Shown: positions 26,263 through 36,076, counted from the stretch's first letter. The stretch is DNA of 64,000 bases from Pseudomonas sp. PSKL.D1 (GCF_028898945.1 NZ_CP118607.1:1283501-1347500), one strand, 5' to 3'. Notes: generated by a model from the letters alone, not told the origin. Numbers and translations: made by a program.

Positions 26263-28407
26263 ATGATCAGCACTGAACTCAAAGCCACCATCCAGGGCGC
26301 CTACTCGCGTTTTCTCGAAGCCAAGAGCCTCAAGCCCCGCTATGGCCAGCGCCTGATGATCGCCGAAGTGGCCAAAGTGCTCGGCGACATTGCTTGCGAC
26401 GACGAAGGCCGCCGTGCCGGCGAGCCCGCCGTGGTGGCCGTTGAAGCGGGCACCGGTACCGGCAAGACGGTGGCCTACAGCCTGGCCGCCATCCCCGCCG
26501 CCAAGGCTGCTGGCAAGCGTCTGGTAATCGCTACCGCAACCGTAGCCCTACAGGAGCAGATCGTCTTCAAGGACCTGCCCGACCTCATGCGCAACAGCGG
26601 CCTGAACTTCAGCTTCGCCCTGGCCAAGGGGCGTGGCCGCTACCTGTGCCTGTCCAAGCTCGACGTGCTGCTGCAGGAGGGTCACGCGCAGTCGGCCACT
26701 GCGCAGCTGTTCGAGGAAGAAGGCTTCCACATTGAGGTGGATGAACGCAGCCAGAAGCTGTTCAACAGCATGATCGAAAAACTTGCCGGCAACCGCTGGG
26801 ACGGTGACCGTGACAGCTGGCCCGAAGCCCTGGAGGACCAGGACTGGGCGCGGCTGACCACCGACCACAGCCAATGTACTGGCCGCCACTGCCCGAACTT
26901 CCAGCAGTGCGTGTTCTACAAAGCCCGGGAGGGCATGGGCAAAGTCGACGTCATTGTCACCAACCATGACATGGTGCTGGCCGACCTGGCCTTGGGCGGC
27001 GGTGCCGTGCTGCCCGACCCGCGCGACACCATGTACGTGTTCGACGAAGGCCATCACCTGCCAGACAAGGCCATCGGCCATTTCGCCCACTATTCGCGGC
27101 TGCGCTCCACTGCCGACTGGCTGGAACAAACGGCCAAGAACCTGACCAAGCTGCTGGCCCAGCACCCGTTGCCTGGCGACCTGGGCAAGCTGATCGAACA
27201 GGTGCCGGAGCTGGCGCGGGAAATCCGCACCCAGCAACAGTTCATGTTCACCCTGTGCGAGCAGGTGGCGGACTTCCGGCCCAGCGAAGACATGGAAGGC
27301 CGCGAGCGCCCGCGCTACCGCTTCGAGGGTGGGGTGGTGCCGGAGGCGATCCGCGAAGCCGGCATCGAGCTGAAAAAAGGCTTTGCCCGCCTCAACGACC
27401 TGTTCACCCGCCTGGCCGACCTGCTCAAAGAAGGCATGGACGGTGAAGTGAACATTGGCATCGCCAGCCATCAGGCCGAAGAGTGGTACCCGCTGTTCGG
27501 CAGCCTGGTCACCCGCGCCCAGGGCAACTGGGAGCTGTGGACCGCCTTCACCGCCGAAGACCCGGAGGACAGCCCACCCATGGCCCGCTGGCTGACCCTC
27601 GCCGAGAGTGGTGCGTTGTTCGACATCGAGGTCAACGCCAGCCCCATCCTGGCTGCAGAAATGTTGCGGCGCAGCCTGTGGAACGTTGCCCATGGTGCAT
27701 TGGTGACCTCGGCAACGCTCACGGCGCTGGGCAAGTTCGACCGGTTCCGCATGCGTTCAGGTTTGCCCCGTGATGCCGTTACCTGCGTGGTGCCCAGCCC
27801 GTTCGTGCATGGCGATGCCGGCTTGCTGCGGGTGCCCGACTTGCAGGCCGACCCTCGGGATGCGGCGGCGCACACGGCGGCGATCATCCGCGAGTTGCCG
27901 AATATCGTCGAAGACGCACGCGGTGCCTTGGTGCTGTTCTCTTCCCGCAAGCAAATGCAGGACGTGTTCGATGGCCTGGACCGGGACTGGCGCAAGCTGG
28001 TTTTGATTCAGGGCAACCTGTCCAAGCAGGAAACCCTGAACAAGCACAAAGCGCGGGTCGATGATGGCCAGCACAGTGTGCTGTTCGGCCTGGCCAGTTT
28101 CGCAGAGGGTGTCGACTTGCCAGGTGCCTACTGTGAGCACGTGGTCATTGCCAAAATCCCCTTCGCGGTGCCCGACGACCCTGTTGAAGCGGCACTGGCC
28201 GAATGGATCGAAGCCCGTGGTGGCAACCCGTTCATGGAAATTGCCGTTCCCGATGCCTCGCTGCGCCTGATCCAGGCCTGTGGCCGCCTGCTGCGTACCG
28301 AGCAGGACCGGGGCGTGATTACCTTGTTGGACCGGCGCCTGGTCACGCAGCGCTACGGCAAGGCTATCCTCAATGCGCTGCCGCCGTTTCGCCGAGAGAT
28401 TTCCTGA
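26263..28407 (+). CDS. dinG: ATP-dependent DNA helicase DinG
   Basis: 714 residues. XPD-like superfamily 2 helicase: Walker A EAGTGTGKT (Lys68), TATVALQEQ, the four-cysteine [4Fe-4S] domain (YLCLSK, then SQCTGRHCPNFQQC), DEGH box (VFDEGHHLP), SATLTALG, and motif VI QACGRLLRTEQD. It unwinds R-loops and G-quadruplex or forked DNA. The frame is intact and all motifs are present. The upstream 98 bp are shared with the divergent CopD-like gene. Confidence 0.95.
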   Translation: MISTELKATIQGAYSRFLEAKSLKPRYGQRLMIAEVAKVLGDIACDDEGRRAGEPAVVAVEAGTGTGKTVAYSLAAIPAAKAAGKRLVIATATVALQEQIVFKDLPDLMRNSGLNFSFALAKGRGRYLCLSKLDVLLQEGHAQSATAQLFEEEGFHIEVDERSQKLFNSMIEKLAGNRWDGDRDSWPEALEDQDWARLTTDHSQCTGRHCPNFQQCVFYKAREGMGKVDVIVTNHDMVLADLALGGGAVLPDPRDTMYVFDEGHHLPDKAIGHFAHYSRLRSTADWLEQTAKNLTKLLAQHPLPGDLGKLIEQVPELAREIRTQQQFMFTLCEQVADFRPSEDMEGRERPRYRFEGGVVPEAIREAGIELKKGFARLNDLFTRLADLLKEGMDGEVNIGIASHQAEEWYPLFGSLVTRAQGNWELWTAFTAEDPEDSPPMARWLTLAESGALFDIEVNASPILAAEMLRRSLWNVAHGALVTSATLTALGKFDRFRMRSGLPRDAVTCVVPSPFVHGDAGLLRVPDLQADPRDAAAHTAAIIRELPNIVEDARGALVLFSSRKQMQDVFDGLDRDWRKLVLIQGNLSKQETLNKHKARVDDGQHSVLFGLASFAEGVDLPGAYCEHVVIAKIPFAVPDDPVEAALAEWIEARGGNPFMEIAVPDASLRLIQACGRLLRTEQDRGVITLLDRRLVTQRYGKAILNALPPFRREIS

Positions 28408-28488
28408 CGGCCGGAGCATGATGCGTCGGCCCGTTGTCCACCACTCACCCGCGGGCTCATGAAGGCCCGGAAGGAGAGCCCCAGCCTT

Positions 28489-30675
28489 ATGATTCGCCGC
28501 GCCTTGCCTGCCATTCTCACCCTGTTGTTCAGTTCGCCATTGCTGGCAGGGCAACAGACGTTGTTCAGTTTTGTGCGGCCGGCTTCGGTGGTCAATGTGC
28601 TGACCGAGGGTACGGGTATGCCGCAATACAACGCCGAGCAGACAGCTGAAGGCGAAGTGTTGCGGCGCGTGGTGTTCAACCCGGTCGAACGCCCGACCTT
28701 GCGCATGAGCCCGCAAAGTGGGGTGTGGGACTGGTCTGCCGGGCAGTTTCTGACGTTGCGGTTGCAAAGTGCAATGGATTGGGCGCTGACCGTGGATGTG
28801 ACGGTGTTGGGCAGTGATGGGCGCACCCTCACCAGCCGTATCGATTTGCCTGCGGGCCCGGCCCAAACCGTGATGGTCCCGCTCAAGGCCAGCTCGCCAC
28901 TGAGCCAAGGCATGCGCGCCGGGCCGCCCATGCCTTGGGCTTATCAGGGGCAGCGCCTGCTGTTTACCAGCAGCAGTGGCGATATTGATCTCAAGCAAGT
29001 GGTGTCTGTCAGCCTGACCATTCCAAGCCCGAAGGTGGCGCAAAACCTGCTGATCGAAAAAGTTGGCCTGCAGGATGACGATCTCGCCTACAAGGCCGCT
29101 TACCACGAACTGATCGATAGCTACGGGCAGTCCACCCGTGGTCGTTGGCCTGAAAAGATCGTCAACGATCAGCAGCTCACGGTTGCCGATGGCCGGGAGC
29201 AAGCGCAACTTCAAGGTTGGCTGGCCGAACGACAGAAGCAGCAACTGGATAACTATGGTGGCCTGGTCGCGGGGCCTGCCTTTGAGGCCAAGGGTTTTTT
29301 CCGCACCGAAAAGCGCGATGGCCGCTGGTATCTCGTAACGCCGCAAGGCCACCCGTTTTACTCGCTGGGCGTCAATGCCGTGGCCGCGGACGGTGGACGT
29401 ACGTATGTGGCTGGCCGTGAAGACATGTTCAGTGCATTACCGGCAGAAGGCGAAGCGTTGGCCGCCTTCTATGGTGAAGGCAACAACGATGATGGCAACG
29501 CCTCGTCGCAAGGGCGTAACTTCAAGCAAGGGCGCTGGTTCGACTTTTATGCTGCCAACCTGCAGCGCACCTACGGCATGGCACCGGACAACACGCGCTG
29601 GCAGGCGCACACCCTGGACCGCTTGCAGGCCTGGGGCTTCAACACCTTGGGCAACTGGAGCGACCCCGCACTGGCTCAGGCCCAGCGCATGCCCTACACC
29701 TTGCCGCTGTCGATCGTCGGTGACTATGCCAGTATCAGCACCGGCATGGACTGGTGGGGGCGCATGCCCGACCCGTTTGACCCGCGCTTTGCCATGGCCA
29801 CCGAACGTGCCGTGGCCATTGCTGCCCGCGATCACCGTGATGATCCGTGGCTGATTGGGTACTTCGCGGACAATGAGCTGGCCTGGGCCGCGCCCGGCGA
29901 TGCCCCCAAGGCACGATATGGCTTGGCCTACGGCACCTTGCGCCTGACCACCGATGTGCCGGCCAAACGTGCGTTTCTCAAGCAATTGCGTGACAAGTAC
30001 CGCAATCAGGAGGGCTTGTCCAAAGCCTGGGGGATCGACCTGCAAGCCTGGGAGCTGATGGAAGACCCGGGCTTCGAGGCGCCGCTGCCCAACCCTGAAC
30101 ACCCTGAAATCGAGCGTGATTACCAGTACTTCCAGCAGGTGTTCGCCGAAACCTACTTCAAGACCATTGCCGATGCGCTGCAGTGGCATGCCCCCAACCA
30201 TATGCTGTTGGGTGGGCGCTATGCCGTCAGCACTCCGGAAGCGGTGCAGGCCTGCGCCAAGTTCTGTGACGTGCTGAGTTTCAACTTCTATACCCTCAAG
30301 CCTGACGATGGCTACAACTTCGCCCAGTTGGCCGCGCTGGACAAACCGGTGCTGGTGTCCGAGTTCCAGTTCGGCTCGCGCGATCGTGGGCCGTTCTGGC
30401 CTGGGCCAGTGGAAGTCGCGCGCGAAGAGGACCGTGGGCCAGCCTATGCCAACTTCCTCAGGGCGGCCTTGGCCCAGCCGATGATCGTCGGCGCGCACTG
30501 GTTCCAGTATCTCGACCAACCGGCCAGCGGCCGCCTGCTCGATGGTGAAAACGGGCACCTGGGGCTGGTGGCCATTACCGATGTGCCTTACCCGGGCTTT
30601 GTCGATGCCGTGCGCAAAAGCAATCTGGCGGCATTGGGCCAGTTGCGTGCCGGTGTCGAGAAGGCGAAGCAATGA
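28489..30675 (+). CDS. Exported agarase-like glycoside hydrolase (clan GH-A)
   Basis: 728 residues from ATG 28489, which gives a clear signal peptide (MIRRALPAILTLLFSSPLLAG); an upstream ATG at 28459 is possible but buries it. A beta-sandwich N-terminal region (about 20-220) precedes a TIM barrel. The likely acid/base Glu lies in YFADNELAW and the nucleophile Glu in VLVSEFQFGSRDRG; HWFQYLDQP and DGENGHLGLVAITD near the end recall GH50 beta-agarases. Pseudomonads of this group do not degrade agar, so the true substrate is probably another galactan or beta-glucan. Alone between dinG and the beta-lactamase-fold gene. Confidence 0.75.
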   Translation: MIRRALPAILTLLFSSPLLAGQQTLFSFVRPASVVNVLTEGTGMPQYNAEQTAEGEVLRRVVFNPVERPTLRMSPQSGVWDWSAGQFLTLRLQSAMDWALTVDVTVLGSDGRTLTSRIDLPAGPAQTVMVPLKASSPLSQGMRAGPPMPWAYQGQRLLFTSSSGDIDLKQVVSVSLTIPSPKVAQNLLIEKVGLQDDDLAYKAAYHELIDSYGQSTRGRWPEKIVNDQQLTVADGREQAQLQGWLAERQKQQLDNYGGLVAGPAFEAKGFFRTEKRDGRWYLVTPQGHPFYSLGVNAVAADGGRTYVAGREDMFSALPAEGEALAAFYGEGNNDDGNASSQGRNFKQGRWFDFYAANLQRTYGMAPDNTRWQAHTLDRLQAWGFNTLGNWSDPALAQAQRMPYTLPLSIVGDYASISTGMDWWGRMPDPFDPRFAMATERAVAIAARDHRDDPWLIGYFADNELAWAAPGDAPKARYGLAYGTLRLTTDVPAKRAFLKQLRDKYRNQEGLSKAWGIDLQAWELMEDPGFEAPLPNPEHPEIERDYQYFQQVFAETYFKTIADALQWHAPNHMLLGGRYAVSTPEAVQACAKFCDVLSFNFYTLKPDDGYNFAQLAALDKPVLVSEFQFGSRDRGPFWPGPVEVAREEDRGPAYANFLRAALAQPMIVGAHWFQYLDQPASGRLLDGENGHLGLVAITDVPYPGFVDAVRKSNLAALGQLRAGVEKAKQ

Positions 30676-30786
30676 GGCAAGCGGGGAACTATTCCTGGCA
30701 ACCTTCCAGCCATGCCCAGTAGGCAAACGGCCTAACTACTGAAACAATGCACGCCTTTTCAGCAGGGTCGTACGGAGAACAGGCGG

Positions 30787-31932
30787 GTGCAGATTCAGGG
30801 TCACTATGAGCTGAAGTTCGAAGCAGTGCGCGAAGCATTCGCGGCGTTGTTCGATGATCGCCAGGAGCGCGGTGCCGCGCTGTGCATCCAGGTGGGTGGC
30901 GAGACGGTCATCGATCTGTGGGCTGGCAGCGCCGACAAGGACGGCCAGCAGGCCTGGCACAGCGATACCATCGCCAACCTGTTCTCCTGCACCAAAACCT
31001 TTACGGCTGTGACCGCGCTGCAACTGGTGGGTGAGGGCAAGCTCGCCCTGGACGTGCCTGTGGCGCGTTACTGGCCAGAGTTTGCCCAGGCGGGCAAAGA
31101 AAGCATCACCTTGCGCCAGTTGCTTAGCCACCGGGCAGGTTTGCCGGCCATTCGCGAGTTGCTGCCAGCTGAGGCATTGTATGACTGGCAAGCCATGGTC
31201 GATGCCCTGGCCGCCGAAAGCCCGTGGTGGGTGCCAGGCACCGAGCATGGCTACGCCGCCATCACTTATGGCTGGCTGATTGGCGAACTGATCCGCCGCG
31301 CCGATGGCCGTGGCCCGGGCGAGTCGATCGTTGCCCGCACTGCACGGCCACTGGGGTTGGACTTCCATGTCGGTCTTGCAGACGAAGAGTTCCATCGCGT
31401 GGCGCACATCGCCCGCGGTAAAGGCAATGCTGGCGATGCGGCAGCCCAGCGCCTGTTGCAGGTAACCATGCGAGAGCCTGAAGCGCTGTCGACCCGGGCT
31501 TTCACCAACCCGCCGGCGATTCTGACCAGCACCAACAAACCGGAATGGCGGCGTATGCAGCAGCCAGCGGCCAATGGCCATGGCAACGCCCGCAGCCTGG
31601 CCGGCTTCTATGCCGGTGTGCTCGATGGCAGCCTGCTCGAGTCCGAACTGCTCGACGAACTGACCCGTGAGCACAGCATCGGCCAAGACCGTACCCTGCT
31701 GACGCAAACCCGCTTCGGCCTCGGTTGCATGCTCGACCAGCCCGATGTGGCCAATGCCACATTCGGCCTCGGCGCCCGTGCCTTCGGGCATCCAGGGGCG
31801 GGCGGCTCGGTCGGTTTTGCCGACCCCGAGTACGATGTGGCCTTCGGTTTCGTGGTCAATACCCTCGGCCCCTACGTGCTGATGGACCCGCGCGCCCAGC
31901 ACTTGGTTCGGGTGCTTCGCAGTTGCCTTTGA
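30787..31932 (+). CDS. Class C beta-lactamase-fold serine hydrolase (EstB-like)
   Basis: 381 residues. The S-x-x-K motif is SCTK (Ser67, Lys70); a tyrosine motif lies in GYAAITYGW (about 155-162); the third motif is HPG in AFGHPGAGGSVG. No signal peptide is visible, so it is probably a cytoplasmic esterase or peptidase rather than an antibiotic-destroying enzyme. The start is GTG, with GGAG nine to ten bases upstream. The MDPR...LVRVLRSCL end matches this esterase group. Confidence 0.87.
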   Translation: MQIQGHYELKFEAVREAFAALFDDRQERGAALCIQVGGETVIDLWAGSADKDGQQAWHSDTIANLFSCTKTFTAVTALQLVGEGKLALDVPVARYWPEFAQAGKESITLRQLLSHRAGLPAIRELLPAEALYDWQAMVDALAAESPWWVPGTEHGYAAITYGWLIGELIRRADGRGPGESIVARTARPLGLDFHVGLADEEFHRVAHIARGKGNAGDAAAQRLLQVTMREPEALSTRAFTNPPAILTSTNKPEWRRMQQPAANGHGNARSLAGFYAGVLDGSLLESELLDELTREHSIGQDRTLLTQTRFGLGCMLDQPDVANATFGLGARAFGHPGAGGSVGFADPEYDVAFGFVVNTLGPYVLMDPRAQHLVRVLRSCL

Positions 31933-32031
31933 TCGGGTAACGCGGGTATTGCGCAACCCCTTTGTCTATCCTGAATGCCAGCGCCTGAACCGTTTTGGCA
32001 AATTTTCTTTCTATTTCATGGTGTATCGCTG

Positions 32032-33015
32032 ATGTCTTCACATAAAACCTTAGCTCTCGCGCTGTGCCTGACTGCCGTGACCGGCTGTGCCAGCCACTCC
32101 CAGGACGCCTCCAAGGAGGGCGGCAGCAGCTGGTGGCCGTTTGGTTCGGACAAGGTTGCCGAGCAGGAAGTGAAACAGGCCGTGACTGAAAAGGTTGCCA
32201 AGGCTGACGCAAAATCCGAGAGCGCCAGCCGCTGGTGGTGGCCGTTTGGTGGTGACGACAAGCAGGCCCAGGGTCCTGTCGTGCCGAAGATTGACGAAAA
32301 GGCCACCCAGGCTTGGCTGGACCAATACGAGCCGAAGCTGCGTGAAGCCATCAAGGACAGCAAGCTGGAGCTGGAGCGCCGTGAAAACGTGCTGGTCGTG
32401 ACCATTCCGGCGGACAGCTCCTACAACCCGGACCGCCCGAACATGCTCCTGCCGATGAGCCTGGGGCCGATCACCCGTGTGGCCAAGGCCGTCGAGGGCG
32501 ACCCCAAGACTGCCGTGCTGGTGTTGGGCCATGCCGACACCAGCGGTGCTGCCGCTGCCAACCAGAAGCTCAGCCTGGAGCGCGCCGCCTCGGTGTCGGC
32601 TATCTTCCGCCTGAGTGGCCTGCAGCGTGATCGCCTGTCGCTCAAGGGCATGGGTTCGGAAATGCCGCGTGCCGCCAACGACAGCGCCGAGGGCCGTGCC
32701 CTGAACCGTCGCGTGGAAATGCTGCTGACGCCGCAGAACACCATGCTTGCGCTGCTGGCCAAGTACCAGAAGCCAGTGCCTGCAGCCAGCGCCGCTTCGA
32801 TGGTTGCCACCCAGGACGCCAAGGCTCCTGCTGCCAAGGTCGCCGAAAGCAAGCCAGCTGTAAAAGCGGCTGCCAAGCCAGCCGCTAAAAAGGCTACCGC
32901 CAAAGCGCCAGCCAAGCCGGCTGCCAAAAAGAAAGCCGCCCCGGCCAAGCCTGCCGCCAAGAAAGCCACGGCCGACAAGAAAGTCGCCGCCAACACCCCT
33001 GCGAAGACCAACTGA
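32032..33015 (+). CDS. OmpA-family lipoprotein with histone-like Lys/Ala tail
   Basis: 327 residues. Lipobox VTGC at Cys18. Two short repeated SxWWPFG segments (about 32-38 and 66-73), an OmpA C-terminal domain at about 125-235 (GHADTSGAAAANQKLSLERAASV, LNRRVEM), and then about 70 residues made almost only of Lys, Ala and Pro (units such as KPAAKKATAKAPAKPAAKK). The tail resembles AlgP/histone-H1-like repeats. ATG 32032 gives the lipoprotein signal; the ribosome binding site is weak. It is followed 18 bp later by pdxH and may be co-transcribed with it. What the basic tail binds is unknown. Confidence 0.88.
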   Translation: MSSHKTLALALCLTAVTGCASHSQDASKEGGSSWWPFGSDKVAEQEVKQAVTEKVAKADAKSESASRWWWPFGGDDKQAQGPVVPKIDEKATQAWLDQYEPKLREAIKDSKLELERRENVLVVTIPADSSYNPDRPNMLLPMSLGPITRVAKAVEGDPKTAVLVLGHADTSGAAAANQKLSLERAASVSAIFRLSGLQRDRLSLKGMGSEMPRAANDSAEGRALNRRVEMLLTPQNTMLALLAKYQKPVPAASAASMVATQDAKAPAAKVAESKPAVKAAAKPAAKKATAKAPAKPAAKKKAAPAKPAAKKATADKKVAANTPAKTN

Positions 33016-33033
33016 TCGTCAAGGAACGCAGCC

Positions 33034-33681
33034 ATGACCCAATCCCTGGCCGATATGCGCCGCGACTACACCCGAGATGGCCTGGCCGAAGCCCAGGCCC
33101 CGGGCGAGCCGTTTGCCTTGTTCCATCAGTGGTTTGCCGATGCGGTGAAAACCGAGCAACCCCCAGTGGAAGCCAATGCCCTGACCCTCGCCACGGTGGA
33201 TGGCGAGGGGCGTCCTCATTGCCGTGTGCTGTTGTTGAAGGGCCTCGATGATCGCGGTTTCACCTTCTTCACCAACTATGAAAGTGCCAAGGGCCAGCAG
33301 CTGCTGGCCAATCCTTTTGCCGCAATGACATTCTTTTGGCCGGCACTGGAGCGCCAGGTGCGTATCGAAGGGCGTGTAGAAAAGGTTACGGCCAAGGAGT
33401 CGGACGATTACTACCAGGTGCGGCCGTTGGGAAGTCGGCTGGGCGCCTGGGCCTCGCCGCAAAGCCGGGTGATTGCCAACCGTGAAGAACTGGAAGGGCT
33501 GGTCAAGGCGACCGAGGCCCGTTTCAGCGACACCCAGCCGCACTGCCCGGAACACTGGGGTGGTTACCGGTTGCTGCCTGAGCGCATCGAGTTCTGGCAG
33601 GGGCGTTCCAGCCGCCTGCATGACCGCCTGAACTATCGGCTGGTTGACGGGCAATGGTCGCGGGAACGTCTGGCGCCCTGA
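33034..33681 (+). CDS. pdxH: Pyridoxamine/pyridoxine 5'-phosphate oxidase
   Basis: 215 residues, family length. FMN-binding signatures [21 protein letters not shown] and the C-terminal [14 protein letters not shown] are intact. It oxidises PNP or PMP to pyridoxal 5'-phosphate. AAGGAACG lies upstream of ATG. Cytoplasmic. Confidence 0.97.
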   Translation: MTQSLADMRRDYTRDGLAEAQAPGEPFALFHQWFADAVKTEQPPVEANALTLATVDGEGRPHCRVLLLKGLDDRGFTFFTNYESAKGQQLLANPFAAMTFFWPALERQVRIEGRVEKVTAKESDDYYQVRPLGSRLGAWASPQSRVIANREELEGLVKATEARFSDTQPHCPEHWGGYRLLPERIEFWQGRSSRLHDRLNYRLVDGQWSRERLAP

Positions 33682-33850
33682 GCAACCTTTACGCCGGTGA
33701 AGTAATCCCTGTCTATCCTTGGTCTGACGTCAGAGCCGGGCAGTGAACGCTGTACCGCAGCTGAATGAAAACAATTTTGTTACGTGTGTACCGTGACAGT
33801 TGTCAATCGGCGGCGTCTAATGGACACCATGACTTATGGAGACTTTACCC

Positions 33851-34315
33851 ATGCGTAAATCCGCTTTGCTGGTGGCGACCTTTACCACCATGTCGTTGTT
33901 GCTGGGGGGCTGTGCCTCGAGCCTGACCGGCGACAGCTACTCCCGTGATGAGGCCCGTCGCGTGCAGACTGTGCGCATGGGGACTATCGAATCCCTGCGC
34001 CCCGTCAAGATCGAAGGTACCAAGACCCCGATCGGCGGTGGTGCCGGTGCCATCGTTGGTGGTGTCGCCGGTAGTGCCATTGGCGGTGGCCGTGGCAGTA
34101 TCGTTGCCGCGGTAATTGGTGCCGTGGCCGGTGGCCTGGCGGGCTCTGCGGCCGAGGAAGGCCTGACTCGTACGCAGGGTGTGGAAATTACCGTGCGTGA
34201 GGACGATGGCAGTATGCGCGCCTATGTGCAGGCCGTGCAGGAGAATGAAGTCTTCCGCGTTGGCGAGCGTGTGCGCATCATGACCGTGGACGGTACCAGC
34301 CGCGTTACGCACTGA
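33851..34315 (+). CDS. slyB: SlyB-like glycine-zipper outer-membrane lipoprotein
   Basis: 154 residues. Signal peptide to LGGC, then the SlyB/PcpY features: YSRDEARRVQTVRMGTIESLRPVKIEGTKTPIG, a glycine-zipper region (GGGAGAIVGGVAGSAIGGG...) and a C-terminal beta domain. SlyB is a stress lipoprotein that stabilises outer-membrane proteins in enterics. ATG 33851 is preceded by GGAGA at nine bases. A terminator follows 12 bp after the stop. The 169-bp upstream gap shows no promoter I would call. Confidence 0.9.
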   Translation: MRKSALLVATFTTMSLLLGGCASSLTGDSYSRDEARRVQTVRMGTIESLRPVKIEGTKTPIGGGAGAIVGGVAGSAIGGGRGSIVAAVIGAVAGGLAGSAAEEGLTRTQGVEITVREDDGSMRAYVQAVQENEVFRVGERVRIMTVDGTSRVTH

Positions 34316-34327
34316 TTGCGAAGCAAC

Positions 34328-34366
34328 AAAAAACCCCGAACGGGCTTGGCTCGTTCGGGGTTTTTT
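34328..34366. terminator. Terminator after slyB
   Basis: A-run, stem CCCCGAACG/CGTTCGGGG, nine-base loop and T-run. Works on both strands, serving slyB and the convergent flavoprotein gene. Confidence 0.93.
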
Positions 34367-34384
34367 AGTATCTGTGCCGGCCTT

Positions 34385-34444
34385 TCGCGGATGAATCCGC
34401 TCCTACAGGTTTTATGCGTCCTGTAGGAGCGGATTCATCCGCGA
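34385..34444. repeat. Perfect inverted REP pair
   Basis: Two 24-bp arms (34385-34408 and 34421-34444; TCGCGGATGAATCCGCTCCT and so on) are exact reverse complements with a 12-bp spacer. Standard P. putida-group REP sequence between two convergent genes. Confidence 0.92.
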
Positions 34445-34468
34445 GGGGCCAGTACAGTCAACCGGACT

Positions 34469-36076
34469 TCAAAGCCCGAGCATATCCCGCGCCACTGCTT
34501 CGGCAATGCGAATACCGTCTACACCCGCCGACAGAATCCCGCCCGCATAACCCGCGCCTTCACCCGCCGGGAACAAGCCCTTCATGTTCAGGCTCTGGAA
34601 GTCCGCGCCACGGGTAATACGCAGTGGCGACGATGTGCGCGTTTCGATCCCGGTCAGCACGGCGTCGTGCAGGTTGTAACCCTTGATCTGGCGATCAAAC
34701 GCCGGCAGCGCTTCGCGAATCGCTTCGATGGCGAAATCCGGCAGGCTTGGCGCGAGGTCACCCAGAGTGACGCCCGGCTTGTAGGACGGCTCGACGCTCC
34801 CGAGCGCCGTCGATGGCTTGCCGGCTACAAAATCACCCACCAACTGTGCAGGCGCCTGGTAGTTGCTCCCACCCATGATGTAGGCGTGGGCTTCCAGCCG
34901 CTCTTGCAGTTCGATACCGGCCAGCGGGCCACCCGGGTAGTCGCGCTCGGGGTCGATACCCACCACGATGCCCGAGTTGGCATTGCGCTCGTTACGCGAG
35001 TACTGGCTCATGCCGTTGGTCACCACCCGGCCCGGCTCACTGGTGGCCGCAACCACGGTGCCGCCTGGGCACATGCAGAAGCTGTACACCGATCGGCCGT
35101 TCTTGGCGTGGTACACCAGCTTGTAGTCGGCGGCGCCCAGTTTCGGGTGGCCGGCATATTTGCCAAGGCGCGCCTTGTCGATCAGTGTTTGCGGGTGCTC
35201 GATGCGGAAGCCTACGGAGAACGGCTTGGCTTCCATGTACACGCCTTTGGCATGCAGCATGCGGAAGGTGTCCCGAGCACTGTGGCCCAGCGCCAGCACC
35301 ACATGGCGGGAATGCAGCTGTTCGCCGCTCTCCAGTACCACGCCGGTCAGTTGGCCGTCCTCGACCAGCAGGTCGGTGACCTTCTGCTGGAAGCGCACCT
35401 CGGCCCCCATGGCGATCATGTCCTGGCGCATCTGCTCGACCATGCCGGTCAGGCGGAAGGTGCCGATGTGTGGTTTATTGATGTACAGAATCTCGTCCGG
35501 TGCACCGGCTTTGACGAACTCTTCCAGCACCTTGCGGCCATGGTGGTTCGGGTCTTTGATCTGGCTGTACAGCTTGCCGTCGGAGAACGTGCCGGCGCCG
35601 CCTTCACCGAACTGCACGTTGGACTCAGGGTTGAGCACGCTTTTACGCCACAGGCCCCAGGTGTCCTTGGTGCGCTGGCGCACTTCCTTGCCACGTTCGA
35701 GGATGATCGGCTTGAAACCCATCTGCGCCAGCAACAGGCCGGCGAAGATACCGCAGGGGCCGAAGCCCACCACGATCGGGCGCTCCTGCTGGCCGGCCGG
35801 CGCATGGCCAACGAACTTGTAGCTGACGTCCGGGGCAATGTCGATGTTGCGATCGTCGGCGAACTTGCTCAGCAGCTCGGCTTCGTTGCTGGCTTCCAGA
35901 TCAATGGTGTAGATGAACAGCAGTTCGCTGTTCTTCTTGCGTGCGTCGTAGCTGCGCTTGAACAGGGTGAAGCTGAGCAGTTGCTCATCGCGGATGCCCA
36001 GGCGCTGTACGATGGCCTCGCGCAGGGCTTCGTCGGGATGGTCCAGGGGCAGCTTCAGTTCGGTGATTCGTAGCAT
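34469..36076 (-). CDS. Large FAD-dependent oxidoreductase (COG2509-like)
   Basis: 535 residues. A distinctive N-terminal region of about 100 residues (LPLDHPDEALREAIVQRLG, FKRSYDARKK) precedes a dinucleotide-binding segment PIVVGFGPCGIFAGLLLAQMGFKPIILERG with FAD fold, and a C-terminal GLFPAGEGAGYAGGILSAGVDGIRIAE FAD-closing motif. This is the uncharacterised FAD-dependent dehydrogenase family of COG2509. ATG 36076 begins MLRITELKLPLDH, the conserved start. Substrate unknown; cytoplasmic. Confidence 0.88.
   Translation of the reverse strand: MLRITELKLPLDHPDEALREAIVQRLGIRDEQLLSFTLFKRSYDARKKNSELLFIYTIDLEASNEAELLSKFADDRNIDIAPDVSYKFVGHAPAGQQERPIVVGFGPCGIFAGLLLAQMGFKPIILERGKEVRQRTKDTWGLWRKSVLNPESNVQFGEGGAGTFSDGKLYSQIKDPNHHGRKVLEEFVKAGAPDEILYINKPHIGTFRLTGMVEQMRQDMIAMGAEVRFQQKVTDLLVEDGQLTGVVLESGEQLHSRHVVLALGHSARDTFRMLHAKGVYMEAKPFSVGFRIEHPQTLIDKARLGKYAGHPKLGAADYKLVYHAKNGRSVYSFCMCPGGTVVAATSEPGRVVTNGMSQYSRNERNANSGIVVGIDPERDYPGGPLAGIELQERLEAHAYIMGGSNYQAPAQLVGDFVAGKPSTALGSVEPSYKPGVTLGDLAPSLPDFAIEAIREALPAFDRQIKGYNLHDAVLTGIETRTSSPLRITRGADFQSLNMKGLFPAGEGAGYAGGILSAGVDGIRIAEAVARDMLGL

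Noticed and set aside
27757..29352. 531-codon minus-strand frame opposite dinG and the glycoside hydrolase
   Set aside because: Spans two well-supported genes on the other strand; no start signal or recognisable protein.
34667..36073. 468-codon plus-strand frame opposite the flavoprotein gene
   Set aside because: Antisense shadow of a strongly supported COG2509-like gene; the translation has no domain or signal.
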